64,000 nt of DNA from Nocardia jinanensis (GCF_014645735.1 NZ_BMMH01000003.1:248001-312000), one strand, 5' to 3'; numbered from the stretch's first letter, positions 9,507 through 19,188 are shown. Notes: generated by a model from the sequence alone, not told the origin. Program-made: numbers and translations.

Positions 9507-10844
9507 TCAGAGCCCCAGGTATTCGCGCAGCTCGAACGGGGTCACCTGGGCCCGGTAATCCGCCCACTCCCGGCGCTTGTTGCGCAGGAAGAAGTCGAAC
9601 ACGTGCTCACCGAGCGTTTCGGCGACCAGTTCGGACCGCTCCATGGCGTGCAATGCCTCGTCCAGGGTGCCGGGCAGCTCCTTGAAGCCCATGGCGCGCC
9701 GTTCCGCGGCGGTGAGCGACCAGACGTCGTCCTCCGCCTCGGCCGGCAGCGTGTAGCCCTTCTCGACACCACGCAGACCGGCGGCCAGCAGCACCGCGAA
9801 GGTCAGGTAGGGGTTGCAGGCGGAATCGGGGCTGCGGATCTCGACGCGCCGCGACGACGATTTGTTCGGGGTGTACATGGGCACCCGGACCAGCGCCGAC
9901 CGGTTGGACCGGCCCCACGACGCCGCGGTCGGCGCCTCGCCGCCGTGGATGAGCCGCTTGTAGGAGTTCACCCACTGGTTGGTGATGGCACTGATCTCGT
10001 GGGCGTGTTCGAGGATCCCGGCGATGAAGGCCCGGGCCGTCGTGGAGAGGTTGTCCGGATCGTCGGGATCGGAGAACGCGTTCGCCTCGCCCTCGAACAG
10101 GCTCATATGCGTATGCATGGCCGAGCCCGGGTACTGGGCGAACGGTTTGGGCATGAACGTGGCGCGCACGCCCTCGTCGATCGCGACTTCCTTGATCAGG
10201 TACCGGAAGGTCATCACGTTATCGGCCATCGACAGCGCGTCGGCGTAACGCAGGTCGATCTCCTGCTGGCCGGGCGCGCCCTCGTGGTGACTGAACTCCA
10301 CCGAGATACCCATGGATTCGAGGGAGTCGATGGCGTGGCGGCGGAAGTTCGGCGCGGAATCGTGAACCGCCTGGTCGAAGAACCCACCGGTATCGGCGGG
10401 GACCGGGTCGACGCCGTCGGGCTGGTTCTTCAGCAGGAAGAATTCGATCTCCGGATGCACGTAGCAGCTGAAGCCGACATCCCCGGCCTTGTTGAGCTGA
10501 CGCCGCAGCACATGGCGCGGGTCGGCCCACGACGGTGAACCGTCGGGCATGGTGATATCGCAGAACATCCGGGCGGAATGCTGGTGGCCCTTGCTGGAGG
10601 CCCAGGGCAGCACCTGGAAGGTCGACGGATCGGGCCGGGCTACCATATCGGCCTCGGAGATCCGGGCGAACCCTTCGATGGCGGATCCGTCGAAACCGAT
10701 GCCCTCTTCGAATGCCCCCTCGAGTTCGGCGGGCGCGATGGCGACGGACTTCAGATAGCCCAGTACGTCGGTGAACCAGAGACGTACGAAGCGGATATCC
10801 CGCTCTTCGAGCGTCCGCAGCACGAATTCCTTCTGGCGATCCAT
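9507..10844 (-). CDS. glnA2: Glutamine synthetase, GlnA2 type
   Basis: A 445-residue type I glutamine-synthetase-fold enzyme, nearly colinear with mycobacterial GlnA2. Family signatures are intact: FDGSAIEGFARISE near residue 56, HPEIEFFL, the GAPGQQEIDL metal-binding block, MHTHMSLF and the NRSALVRVP ATP-site segment. The protein lacks the GlnA1-like adenylylation loop typical of the GlnE target. In mycobacteria GlnA2 is non-essential and its substrate preference is debated (polyamine or other gamma-glutamylation has been shown for relatives). ATG 10844 matches the mycobacterial start; an in-frame GTG six codons upstream at 10862 is also possible. The partner glnE is downstream. Confidence 0.93.
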   Translation of the reverse strand: MDRQKEFVLRTLEERDIRFVRLWFTDVLGYLKSVAIAPAELEGAFEEGIGFDGSAIEGFARISEADMVARPDPSTFQVLPWASSKGHQHSARMFCDITMPDGSPSWADPRHVLRRQLNKAGDVGFSCYVHPEIEFFLLKNQPDGVDPVPADTGGFFDQAVHDSAPNFRRHAIDSLESMGISVEFSHHEGAPGQQEIDLRYADALSMADNVMTFRYLIKEVAIDEGVRATFMPKPFAQYPGSAMHTHMSLFEGEANAFSDPDDPDNLSTTARAFIAGILEHAHEISAITNQWVNSYKRLIHGGEAPTAASWGRSNRSALVRVPMYTPNKSSSRRVEIRSPDSACNPYLTFAVLLAAGLRGVEKGYTLPAEAEDDVWSLTAAERRAMGFKELPGTLDEALHAMERSELVAETLGEHVFDFFLRNKRREWADYRAQVTPFELREYLGL

Positions 10845-10908
10845 GTCCGCGAGAGTAGGCACCTGGCGTTAAATCCGTGTTACATGACGCGCTGCGCTGT
10901 GTGTCGGG

Positions 10909-12495
10909 TCAACAGCGCAGCCCCTCGGCCGGGGTCGACAAGTCCACGAGGTAGCTCACGACCGCGTCGTCGACGCAGGTCGCGCCCCCGGTGAAGACCA
11001 CCGTATGGCTATCGCCCTCATGGGTGACGAGCGCCGCACCGAGCTGGTCGGCGAGGTCGACGCCCGCCTGATACGGGGTGGCCGGGTCACCGGTGGTGGA
11101 CACCACCACGAGCTCGGGCAACCCCGGCACGGAGATATCGTGCGGTCGGCCGGTGTTGGGCACCGGCCAGTTCGCGCACAGTTCCAGCGGCGCCGCCCCG
11201 GTACCGCGGCCGTCGTCCAGGAACGGGGCGGCGCGGCGGTATTCGGTGTCCTGCCGGCCGACGACCGCGCGATCGTCGATCGGGGGATCGTCCACACAGC
11301 GGATCGCTTCGAACGCGTCGGTGACGTTGTTGTAGGTGCCGTCGTCGCGGCGGCCGTTGTACATATCGGCGAATTGCAGCAGCGTATCCCCGCGGCCCTG
11401 GGCAAGCTCGGTGAGACCGACAGTGAGTACCGGCCAGAAATCGGTGCCGTACAAGGTCTGCTGCACACCGGTGATCGCATCGTCATAGCTGAGCCCGCGA
11501 GGGTCGGTGGTGGCGGCGGGCGCGTCCCACAGCGGGTTCACCAGGGCACGGAACCGCGCCACCGCCTGCGCCGGGTCGGTGCCCAGCGGACACTCCGGAG
11601 CTTGTACACAATCGGCCGCATAGGCGTCGAAGGCCTTCTGGAACCCCGCTGCCTGGCGCAGGGATTCGGCGACCGGGTCCTGCGAGGGATCGATCGCACC
11701 GTCCAGCACCATGGCGCGGATATTGCCCGGATACTTCTCCGCGTACGCCGAACCGAGCCGGGTGCCGTAGGAGTAACCGAGGTAGTTCAGTTTCCGATCA
11801 CCCAGGACCGCACGGATGATGTCCATATCCTGGATCACCTCGCGGGTGCCGATATGGGCGAGGAAGTCCGTACCGGTGCGGGCCACGCAGCGGTCGGCGA
11901 ACTCACGGTTCTCGGTTTCCGCCTCGCTGATGCCCGCCGCGGTGTTGGGCACCGGGAGTTCGGCTCGTTCGGCATCGGCTTCCTGCGGGGTCAGGCAGTC
12001 GACCGCGGGAGTGGAAGCACCGACCCCGCGCGGATCGAAGCCCACCCGGTCGAACCGGTCGGCCAGCTCGGTCCCACCGCCGAGCGTGACGGTGGACAGC
12101 CCGGATATACCCGGACCGCCGGGGTTGATCAGCAGCGATCCGATCTTCGCACCGGTGGCACGCATCCTGGACACCGCGAGTTGCGCGGTCGGGCCGTCCG
12201 GGTCGGCGTAGTCGATCGGCACCTCGATCCGGGCGCACTGCGCGGCCGGCGGCAGGGTTTCGCCGGGATCGGTGAAGTCGGCGCAGGGCTCCCAGGCCGG
12301 GATCTGGGTATAGAAACGACTCAGCTCGGCGGGGACAGGTGCGGGCGGTGCCTGTTGCTCCCGGGCCTCGTCGGCACACCCTGCGGCGAGCACCGTCGCC
12401 GCCGCCAGCACACCCGCCAGCACTCCACACCCGCTCCGCACCGGCGCAATGCTAGCGGGACCGGACCCCGGTCCCGGGGATGTGACGAATCGCAC
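10909..12495 (-). CDS. Exported alpha/beta hydrolase lipoprotein (CaeA/Rv2223c-Rv2224c family)
   Basis: About 528 residues. An N-terminal signal ends in a Leu-Ala-Ala-Gly-Cys lipobox, followed by a Pro/Ala-rich linker. The catalytic domain has the oxyanion NPGGPG motif, the nucleophile in GYSYGT, an acid in TGDPATPY and a histidine in GDSHTVV near the C-terminus, the TAP-like C-terminal arrangement. M. tuberculosis has two tandem paralogues at this spot next to panB, acting as cell-wall esterases/proteases; only one copy is present here. The start is uncertain: GTG 12495 is the longest, but a GTG just before the hydrophobic stretch (near 12438) would give a tighter signal peptide. It is divergent from panB. 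Confidence 0.88.
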   Translation of the reverse strand: MRFVTSPGPGSGPASIAPVRSGCGVLAGVLAAATVLAAGCADEAREQQAPPAPVPAELSRFYTQIPAWEPCADFTDPGETLPPAAQCARIEVPIDYADPDGPTAQLAVSRMRATGAKIGSLLINPGGPGISGLSTVTLGGGTELADRFDRVGFDPRGVGASTPAVDCLTPQEADAERAELPVPNTAAGISEAETENREFADRCVARTGTDFLAHIGTREVIQDMDIIRAVLGDRKLNYLGYSYGTRLGSAYAEKYPGNIRAMVLDGAIDPSQDPVAESLRQAAGFQKAFDAYAADCVQAPECPLGTDPAQAVARFRALVNPLWDAPAATTDPRGLSYDDAITGVQQTLYGTDFWPVLTVGLTELAQGRGDTLLQFADMYNGRRDDGTYNNVTDAFEAIRCVDDPPIDDRAVVGRQDTEYRRAAPFLDDGRGTGAAPLELCANWPVPNTGRPHDISVPGLPELVVVSTTGDPATPYQAGVDLADQLGAALVTHEGDSHTVVFTGGATCVDDAVVSYLVDLSTPAEGLRC

Positions 12496-12595
12496 CTGGT
12501 CGCGGGCTTAATTCGGGCTCGGGCGCGGGTGCACACTGGTAGGCGTCAACCGAACCCGGGGACCCGGCAAGGGCCTCGAGGAGACGAAAGGGACG

Positions 12596-13495
12596 ATGAT
12601 GTCCAAATCATCCGGCATGCCCGATTCCACATCGGAGACACCCGCCTACGGCGCCACCGCTGTACCAGCGAGCGGCTCGGCCGCTGCGGCGAAACCGGCC
12701 CGGCGCCCCACCCGCGTCCAGCATCTACAGCAGATGAAGGCGACGGGCGAACGCTGGGCCATGCTCACCGCCTACGACTACTCCAGTGCCCGCCTCTTCG
12801 ACGAGGCCGGTATTCCGGTACTGCTGATCGGCGATTCCGCCGCCAACGTGGTGTACGGGTACGAGACCACCGTGCCCATCACCACCGACGAGCTGATCCC
12901 GCTGGTCCGCGGCGTGGTGCGCGGCGCCCCGCACGCGCTGGTGGTGGCGGATCTGCCGTTCGGCAGCTACGAGGGCTCCCCCGAACAGGCTCTCGCCACG
13001 GCGACCCGATTCATGAAGGAGGGCGGCGCGCACGCGGTGAAACTCGAAGGCGGTGAACGGGTAGCCGACCAGATCAGGCTGCTCACGGCCGCCGGTATCC
13101 CCGTGATGGCCCATATCGGCTTCACCCCGCAGAGCGTCAACACCCTGGGTGGCTACCGTGTCCAGGGTCGCGGCGCGGGCGCGGAGGGGCTGCTCGCCGA
13201 CGCGATCGCGGTGCAGGCCGCGGGCGCGTTCTCGGTAGTGATGGAGATGGTCCCGGCCGAGGTCGCGGCGCAGGTCACCAGCAAACTCGGCATTCCCACC
13301 GTGGGCATCGGCGCCGGCGCGGACTGCGACGCCCAGGTGCTCGTCTGGCAGGACATGGCCGGGTTCACCAGTGGGAAGACCGCCAAGTTCGTGAAACGTT
13401 TCGCGGCGATCGGTGACGAGCTGCGCACGGCGGCCGCCGCCTACGCCGACGAGGTACGCAGCGGGACGTTCCCGGGTCCGGAACACAGTTTCTGA
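12596..13495 (+). CDS. panB: 3-methyl-2-oxobutanoate hydroxymethyltransferase
   Basis: PanB makes ketopantoate from alpha-ketoisovalerate with methylene-tetrahydrofolate, the first committed step to pantothenate and coenzyme A. The 299-residue protein has a 40-residue Ala/Pro-rich leader not needed for catalysis, followed by a complete barrel: [53 protein letters not shown] and GIGAG, all the Mg- and substrate-binding segments. Two adjacent ATGs (12596, 12599) follow a GAGGAG site. It stands next to the esterase gene as in mycobacteria. Confidence 0.97.
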   Translation: MMSKSSGMPDSTSETPAYGATAVPASGSAAAAKPARRPTRVQHLQQMKATGERWAMLTAYDYSSARLFDEAGIPVLLIGDSAANVVYGYETTVPITTDELIPLVRGVVRGAPHALVVADLPFGSYEGSPEQALATATRFMKEGGAHAVKLEGGERVADQIRLLTAAGIPVMAHIGFTPQSVNTLGGYRVQGRGAGAEGLLADAIAVQAAGAFSVVMEMVPAEVAAQVTSKLGIPTVGIGAGADCDAQVLVWQDMAGFTSGKTAKFVKRFAAIGDELRTAAAAYADEVRSGTFPGPEHSF

Positions 13496-13582
13496 CCCGT
13501 CCCGGAACTCGGAGCAGCCCCCACCCCGGCGCGGGATGGCAAACTCGGTGTCGACGGTTTCGACTCGAGGTCAGAGGTACTG

Positions 13583-14035
13583 ATGCGGCGACGCGCTTGG
13601 ACAACACGGGGTGCCCTCATGGTGGCGGGAGTGTGCGGGGCGGTACTGCTCACCGGCTGCGGCGGTGTGCAGATCGGTTCGCCGGACACCTCCCCGGCCG
13701 CTTCCGCCACCTCCACCACGTCCGCGACCTCGACGACCGAGAGCAGCGCCGCGCCCCCCACCCCGCTCGAGGTTCCGGACAAGGCCGCCCAGAACCTGTG
13801 CGACATGATGCGGCCGGAGCTGTCGAACTGGCGGGTCCAGGGCCCGACGCTGGGGCGGATCGGCCTCAACGCCATGGTCCACGAATGGGCGCTCACCAAC
13901 GGCGGTATCAACGCCCAGGTCCTGGCCGACAAGGCTGTGGTGGACCGGGTGACCACCGAGACCTGCTCCGATGTGCACAGCGAGGCCATCCGAGCGCTGG
14001 AACTTCCCGACCTGGCCTCCGGCCTCGCGTTCTGA
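13583..14035 (+). CDS. Small lipoprotein of unknown function
   Basis: A 150-residue exported protein. The N-terminus has two Arg clusters, a hydrophobic core and a Leu-Leu-Thr-Gly-Cys lipobox, then a 35-residue Ser/Thr/Ala linker. The remaining 95 residues form a compact predicted domain with two cysteines (NLCDMM and TETCSDV) that could pair. No enzyme motif is visible. The TGA stop overlaps the ATG of the aminopeptidase gene, so the two are translated together. Function unknown. Confidence 0.75.
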   Translation: MRRRAWTTRGALMVAGVCGAVLLTGCGGVQIGSPDTSPAASATSTTSATSTTESSAAPPTPLEVPDKAAQNLCDMMRPELSNWRVQGPTLGRIGLNAMVHEWALTNGGINAQVLADKAVVDRVTTETCSDVHSEAIRALELPDLASGLAF

Positions 14036-15006
14036 TGCGCCGGCTGTACCCGCCGATCGAACCCTACGATCACGGCATGCTCGAGGCCGGCGACGGCCAG
14101 GCGGTGTACTGGGAGACCAGCGGTAACCCGAACGGAAAACCCGCGGTGTTCCTGCACGGCGGCCCGGGCGGCGGGACCATGCCGCTCAACCGCCGGTTCT
14201 TCGACCCCGGCCGCTACCGGATCGTGCTACTGGATCAGCGCGGCTGCGGCCGCTCGACCCCGCATATCGCCGACGGCGCCGATCTGTCGGTCAACACCAC
14301 CGCGCATCTGATCGCCGATATCGAAGCGCTGCGCGAGAAACTCGGGATCGATCAGTGGCTGGTCTTCGGCGGCTCCTGGGGTTCGACACTGTCGCTGGCC
14401 TACGCGCAGCGGTATCCGGAGCGGGTCACCGAATTGGTGCTGCGGGGTATTTTCCTGCTGCGCCGCAAAGAAATCGACTGGTACTACAACGGCAGCGCAG
14501 GCTGTGTCTACCCGGACGAGTGGGAGAAATTCCTGGCGCCGATCCCGGAAGCCGAACGCGACGGGGATCTGGTGGCGGCCTATCACCGGTTGCTGAGTTC
14601 CGCGGACCCGGAAATCGTCGGCGCGGCCGCGCTCGCTTGGACCACCTGGGAGACCACGACCAGTTCACTGCGTCCCGACCCGGCGCGGGTGGCCCAAACC
14701 TCCGATACCCGTTTCGCGCTCGCTTTCGCCAAGATCGAGAACCACTATTTCCGGCACGGCGGTTTCCTGGACGAAGCCCAGTTGCTGCGCGATATCGGCG
14801 TGATCACCCATATTCCCGCCGTCATCGTGCAGGGCCGTCACGATATCGTCTGCCCCGCGGTCAGTGCGTGGGATCTGCATCGCGCCTGGCCGGGGTCGCG
14901 GCTGCACATCGTCGACGACGCCGCGCATTCCGCGACCGAACCGGGGATCATCCATCGCCTGGTCGAGGCGACCGATACGTTCGCGGCGGTGGAACACCAT
15001 GGGTGA
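14035..15006 (+). CDS. pip: Proline iminopeptidase
   Basis: A 323-residue cytosolic alpha/beta hydrolase (peptidase family S33) releasing N-terminal proline. It is recognised by the HGGPGGG oxyanion motif, DQRGCGRSTPH, nucleophile GGSWGS, the QGRHDIVCP acid segment and a DDAAHSA histidine. The length is standard. The start ATG overlaps the upstream lipoprotein stop (TGATG), and the last 8 bases overlap the CHAD-protein start, so three genes form a translationally coupled unit behind panB. Confidence 0.93.
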   Translation: MRRLYPPIEPYDHGMLEAGDGQAVYWETSGNPNGKPAVFLHGGPGGGTMPLNRRFFDPGRYRIVLLDQRGCGRSTPHIADGADLSVNTTAHLIADIEALREKLGIDQWLVFGGSWGSTLSLAYAQRYPERVTELVLRGIFLLRRKEIDWYYNGSAGCVYPDEWEKFLAPIPEAERDGDLVAAYHRLLSSADPEIVGAAALAWTTWETTTSSLRPDPARVAQTSDTRFALAFAKIENHYFRHGGFLDEAQLLRDIGVITHIPAVIVQGRHDIVCPAVSAWDLHRAWPGSRLHIVDDAAHSATEPGIIHRLVEATDTFAAVEHHG

Positions 15007-15880
15007 CAAGCCGATCGAGGCGGGCGCCGCACTCACCGAAGCTCTCCGGGCCGATATCGAACGCCTGCTCACCGCCGAACCGGACGTGCGGGCCGACGCC
15101 GACGATTCGGTACACCAGATGCGGGTGGCGACCCGGCGGTTGCGCAGTGTGCTGCGCTCCTACCGAGCCCTGGTCGACCCGGACGCGGACAACCGGATCC
15201 GCACCGAACTCGCCTGGCTGGCCGGGATACTGGGTGTGGCGCGCGACGCGGAGGTCCGCGCGATGCGTTTCGCCGCGCTGCTCGACCGCTACGCCGACCC
15301 CGAATCCACCGCCCTGGCATCCACCCGCGACCGCCTGGTCCGCGCCGAACGCGACCGGTACGCCGCCGCGCACAGCGAGATACTCACCGCATTGGACAGC
15401 GACCGCTACCGCGCGATGCGGCGGGAGTTGAAGAAATGGCGCAAGGCCCCGCCACTGCGGGATTCGGTAACCGGGACACCCGCGGATGAGGTATTCGAGA
15501 CGGTACTGCGCAAGGACCGCAAGCGGGTACGGCGGCTCGTGCGGTCCGAACCGACCGTGGCGCCCGCCGAGCGCGTCGAACTGCTGCACGATATCCGCAA
15601 GAGCGCCAAGCGTTTACGGTATTCCTGCGAGGCCGCCACCGCGGTCCTCGGCGACAATGCCGCGGATCTGGGTAAACGCGCCAAACAGCTACAGACCGTG
15701 CTCGGCGATCACCGCGACGCGGTCGAATCGTACGACGCCCTGCGTGCCCGGGCCGCCGAAGCGCATACCGCGGGCGAGGACACCACGCTGTTCGAAACGC
15801 TCGCCGATGCCGAGGACACCGCGGCCGGTCGCTGCCTGGCGCTGTACCCCGCGGCCGCGGCCGCCATCGACACGGCCTGA
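14999..15880 (+). CDS. Stand-alone CHAD domain protein
   Basis: A 293-residue helical protein with the conserved CHAD histidines: VHQMRVATRRLRSVLRSY at about residue 38 and LLHDIRKSAKRLRYSCEA near residue 200. CHAD domains bind inorganic polyphosphate through these basic helices. In M. tuberculosis the equivalent gene (Rv2226, next to panB) is a CYTH-CHAD fusion. Here the N-terminal CYTH enzyme domain is missing and the ORF starts directly at the helical domain, with ATG 14999 overlapping the aminopeptidase gene. A role in polyphosphate binding, without catalysis, is inferred. Confidence 0.88.
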   Translation: MGDKPIEAGAALTEALRADIERLLTAEPDVRADADDSVHQMRVATRRLRSVLRSYRALVDPDADNRIRTELAWLAGILGVARDAEVRAMRFAALLDRYADPESTALASTRDRLVRAERDRYAAAHSEILTALDSDRYRAMRRELKKWRKAPPLRDSVTGTPADEVFETVLRKDRKRVRRLVRSEPTVAPAERVELLHDIRKSAKRLRYSCEAATAVLGDNAADLGKRAKQLQTVLGDHRDAVESYDALRARAAEAHTAGEDTTLFETLADAEDTAAGRCLALYPAAAAAIDTA

Positions 15881-15932
15881 ATCGACACTCCGCAACACCA
15901 GCGGCACAACGTTTTCCGATCCAGGGAAGACA

Positions 15933-15962
15933 GGCCGGGACCGGGTTGCCCCGGTCCCGGCC
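15933..15962. terminator. Strong bidirectional hairpin terminator
   Basis: A perfect 13-bp stem (GGCCGGGACCGGG / CCCGGTCCCGGCC) with loop TTGC, between the convergent CHAD gene and the small secreted-protein gene. Confidence 0.8.
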
Positions 15963-15987
15963 CGACAGGACGAAAATTCCGTGCGGA

Positions 15988-16320
15988 CTACTGCAATGCC
16001 AGCATCGAGCCGCTCAGTTCGTGCAGCGGGCCGAAGACCGTGAAAACCACCCGGCCGTTCGGGTAGGTCGAAGATACGGCCGCGGCCGCGTCCAGCGCCT
16101 GACCGAACGACGGAGCCGACGGATGCGGAATACCCGCGACCGCCTGCCCGATATTGTTCTGATCCACCCAGCGGGTATCCGCCGGGCTGAGGTCCACCCG
16201 CACTCCACCGGGCAGCGGTGTCACCGCGACGGCACCGGCCGAGCCGGCACCCACGGTAGCGAGAACAGATGCGGCCCCGGCCATCAAAGCTCCGGTTGCC
16301 AAGGTACGTGCTACCCGCAT
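15988..16320 (-). CDS. Small secreted protein
   Basis: A 110-residue protein with a Sec signal: MRVARTLATG, a hydrophobic Ala/Gly/Val core and an Ala-Gly-Ala cleavage region near residue 31. The mature 80 residues contain GGVRVDLSPADTRWVDQNN and a VVFTVFGPLHELSG end, with no cysteines and no known motif. ATG 16320 was chosen because the signal begins there; the open frame extends further upstream without support. Similar small secreted proteins are common in Nocardia; function unknown. Confidence 0.65.
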   Translation of the reverse strand: MRVARTLATGALMAGAASVLATVGAGSAGAVAVTPLPGGVRVDLSPADTRWVDQNNIGQAVAGIPHPSAPSFGQALDAAAAVSSTYPNGRVVFTVFGPLHELSGSMLALQ

Positions 16321-16536
16321 ATGTGTTGTGACCTGTCTTCCGATAGGTATGAATCGGCTCGTTCGTGAACTCCAGAGCACCGAACGAGCCTGCCGACCCC
16401 GCATACTTTATGACGGCGATCACCATTTATGCCAGTTCTACACGAATCCCGCCGGAAAAGATCGCGGCCACGGGGCAACTGATACTGTGGCGAACCGTAA
16501 GCGTCCGACTACATCCGAGCTGGAGTTTCATCACGT

Positions 16537-16632
16537 ATGTCCACTCTCATCTATGACTATCTGCTTCCCCTCATCGGCCCGCAGCAGGCCGCGGCATTTG
16601 CGCAGATGCTCGTGATCGGTCCCTCGGCCTGA
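16537..16632 (+). CDS. Possible 31-residue microprotein
   Basis: A short frame ATG 16537 to TGA 16632 encodes a 31-residue peptide beginning MSTLIYDYLLPLIGPQQAAA and ending in Pro-Ser-Ala. It is preceded by GGAG 11 bases upstream and followed 22 bases later by a 7-bp hairpin that would end a short transcript. It fills part of a 384-base gap with no other gene; the rest of the gap (16321-16536) shows nothing recognisable beyond a possible promoter. Amphipathic rather than clearly transmembrane. Weakly supported. Confidence 0.3.
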   Translation: MSTLIYDYLLPLIGPQQAAAFAQMLVIGPSA

Positions 16633-16654
16633 GTAGCCGCTGGATGAACGTCGT

Positions 16655-16671
16655 CCCCCGCCCAGCGGGGG
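16655..16671. terminator. Short hairpin after the microprotein frame
   Basis: A 7-bp perfect stem CCCCCGC / GCGGGGG with a 3-base loop, lying between the 31-residue frame and the next lipoprotein gene. Confidence 0.4.
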
Positions 16672-16704
16672 GCGGTGTCCATCTCGCGGAGTTACCATCC
16701 GGCC

Positions 16705-17094
16705 GTGAACAGACCCCTGGCCTTACTCAGCGCCGTCTTCGTGGCGGTCCTACCGGGCGTGGCCGCCTGCCAGAGCGATACCACCGAACCGGGGAGTTCC
16801 GCTCCCGCGACGACGGCCGCGACGAGCCCCGATACCGCGCAGATGGACCAGGTGAAGGCCGGTTCCTTCGTGATCGGGTTTCGCGGGGCGTTCCCCGGCC
16901 TGGCCGTAGGGCGTGACGATGCCGCGATCACCGCGATCTTCACCGAGACGTGTGCCGATATCCGGGCCGGCGACCCGGAGGACGAGGTGGTCACCGAGTT
17001 GACCGATCGGCTCGCGGTCGGCGATACCGAACCGACCGGGCCGGAGACGCAGGCGGTCTACCAGATGATCGCCGTCATGTGCCGCAACCAGTAG
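16705..17094 (+). CDS. Small lipoprotein (DUF732-like)
   Basis: A 129-residue exported protein. GTG 16705 starts a signal peptide (VNRPLALLSAVFVAVLPG) ending in a Val-Ala-Ala-Cys lipobox, then a Thr/Ser/Ala linker. The mature part has two cysteines (TETCADI and VMCRNQ) flanking two helices, the layout of DUF732-type small exported proteins of mycobacteria. An in-frame GTG at 16675 is a possible alternative start. Function unknown. It converges on the NmrA-like gene across a strong hairpin. Confidence 0.6.
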   Translation: MNRPLALLSAVFVAVLPGVAACQSDTTEPGSSAPATTAATSPDTAQMDQVKAGSFVIGFRGAFPGLAVGRDDAAITAIFTETCADIRAGDPEDEVVTELTDRLAVGDTEPTGPETQAVYQMIAVMCRNQ

Positions 17095-17113
17095 TCGCGC
17101 GGTAATCCGTGGT

Positions 17114-17156
17114 CCGGTGAATTCCGCGGCTCGGCAACCGCCGTGGAATTCACCGG
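17114..17156. terminator. Strong bidirectional hairpin terminator
   Basis: A 16-bp inverted repeat (arms 17114-17129 and 17141-17156, CCGGTGAATTCC.. paired with ..GGAATTCACCGG) with one G-T wobble, between two convergent genes. Confidence 0.8.
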
Positions 17157-17208
17157 TAAAAGATCATCGGCACGAATCCCGGGCCAGGCGAAACTGTGGA
17201 TTTTCCGA

Positions 17209-18036
17209 TCAGTCTTCCTGACGGACCACACCGAATAACTGGGCGGCATACCGCGCAGCCCATTGCCCGAAGGTCGTTGCCGGACGACCCAGAATTTCTT
17301 CGGCCACCTGGTTGGGCGGCAGGGTGTGCTCGTCCAGCCCGATGAGGACATTGTCGACATACCATTGCGCGGTATCGCCCATCGGCGTGCTGAGCGCTCG
17401 CACGGTCTCCGCGCGGGTGGCGCGTACGAATCCGATCTCCCGGCCCAGCGCCCCGGCGATTTCGCGGACCAATTCGACCCGGCTCAGTTTCTCCGGGCCC
17501 GTCAGCGCGTACGCGCGGCCCAGATGACCTTCCTCGGTCAGGGCCACCGCCGCCACCGCGGCGATATCGTCCATCGCGATCGGCGTGCTGCCGGCATCGG
17601 GATCGGGTTCGCGTACCGCACCGGTCTCCCGGATCTGCTGCGCCCACATCCCCGTGTTCTCCATGAAATCCCCCGGCCACAGGTGAGTCCAGGCGATACC
17701 GCTCGCTTCGACCGCCGCCGCGATCTCGCCCCACCAGCTGTCCGGCTCACCGGACAGGTCGACGATATGGCGCACCCCGGCGGCGCCGGCCATATCGACC
17801 ACCTCGGCCACCCCGCCGTCCACCGACGCCAGATACATCCGATCCACCCCCGCGAACGCGGCGGGCAGTGTCTCGGGCCTGCGCAGATACCCGCGGACCG
17901 CCTCGACCCCGGCCGGCAGCGCAGCCTTCACCGGATCGACGGTGAGCGCGCGGATATCGGTCGCACCCCGGGCGAGCAGCTGATCGACGACCTTGCGGCC
18001 GATATTGCCGGTGGCGCCGGTGACGAGAGTCGTCAT
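17209..18036 (-). CDS. NmrA-like NAD(P)-binding protein
   Basis: A 275-residue atypical short-chain dehydrogenase. The N-terminus MTTLVTGATGNIGRKVVDQLL is the GxxGxxG dinucleotide site. Later come the HIVDLSGE strand and the WTHLWPGDFMEN segment typical of NmrA/NAD(P)H-quinone-reductase-like proteins, which have no catalytic Tyr-x-x-x-Lys. Members act as redox sensors or reduce small substrates. The stop codon is 13 bases before the 3' end of the neighbouring lipoprotein gene on the same strand, so the lipoprotein gene is upstream-independent but may be read through. Confidence 0.8.
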   Translation of the reverse strand: MTTLVTGATGNIGRKVVDQLLARGATDIRALTVDPVKAALPAGVEAVRGYLRRPETLPAAFAGVDRMYLASVDGGVAEVVDMAGAAGVRHIVDLSGEPDSWWGEIAAAVEASGIAWTHLWPGDFMENTGMWAQQIRETGAVREPDPDAGSTPIAMDDIAAVAAVALTEEGHLGRAYALTGPEKLSRVELVREIAGALGREIGFVRATRAETVRALSTPMGDTAQWYVDNVLIGLDEHTLPPNQVAEEILGRPATTFGQWAARYAAQLFGVVRQED

Positions 18037-18049
18037 ATCTCCCCTTCTG

Positions 18050-18583
18050 TCATCGCTTGAACGTCGAGAAATCGCCCTCCCACAGCACCGACCCGGCAGT
18101 AACCACAGCCGGATTCAGCTCGGATTTCGCCACCTTGTACGCATGCTTGACCGTCTGCCGCGCCCCGGGCGGGATGGCACCGACCACCCCGTCCCCGAAC
18201 CCTTCGGTCGGCGACACCACATGCTTGGCCGGCGTCCCTTCGTCCCCGTAGACCAGAGTCGGGATAGTCCAGTTGGAGCCGGCCCACACCTCCTCCGTGA
18301 CGTTCACGATCTGGATCGTCACGACGGTGACCGGGCCGAACTGTGAATTCACATCCTCCACCGACAGAATCGACGCTTCCAAACCGGATTGGCCCCTGGC
18401 GGTTTCGGTGGGTTCGTGCAGTCCCCGCGTTTTCGTCGCGGGAGGCACGGTTTCGGATGCGGCTCCGGTGCTGGCGGGCTGGAGGACCGTGGTCTGCACG
18501 GGTGGTTCCTCGTCGGTTCCGCACCCCGTGAGCAATGCCGCGGATACGACGGCTACGGCGGCGGCGAATTGTCTGGCTCTCAT
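18050..18583 (-). CDS. Lipoprotein with a DUF4352-like domain
   Basis: A 177-residue protein. ATG 18583 follows CAGGGA and starts a signal peptide ending in a Leu-Leu-Thr-Gly-Cys lipobox, then an acidic Pro/Thr linker. The C-terminal 100 residues (GPVTVVTIQIVNVTEEVW, a GDG turn, PPGARQTVKHAYKV, then WEGDF) have the alternating-strand pattern of the DUF4352 immunoglobulin-like exported proteins. No catalytic residues are evident. The much longer open frame upstream overlaps the RNase P region and is not coding. Confidence 0.65.
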   Translation of the reverse strand: MRARQFAAAVAVVSAALLTGCGTDEEPPVQTTVLQPASTGAASETVPPATKTRGLHEPTETARGQSGLEASILSVEDVNSQFGPVTVVTIQIVNVTEEVWAGSNWTIPTLVYGDEGTPAKHVVSPTEGFGDGVVGAIPPGARQTVKHAYKVAKSELNPAVVTAGSVLWEGDFSTFKR

Positions 18584-18771
18584 CGTGTTTCCCTGGTAGC
18601 GACAGGCGCATCCGGTTGTCCCCCGGCTGTGCATCGGGATGGTGGGCCCGGTTCCGCCCCGGTATTGCGGCCTTCGCGCCGACAACTTCGGGGTATGGCT
18701 CCGGGCCTCCCGGCACACGACATCGTATGCCCAGCGACCCTGCCGTGGGCAAGTCAGGAACGGGTGCGGGA

Positions 18772-19188
<417 letters not shown>

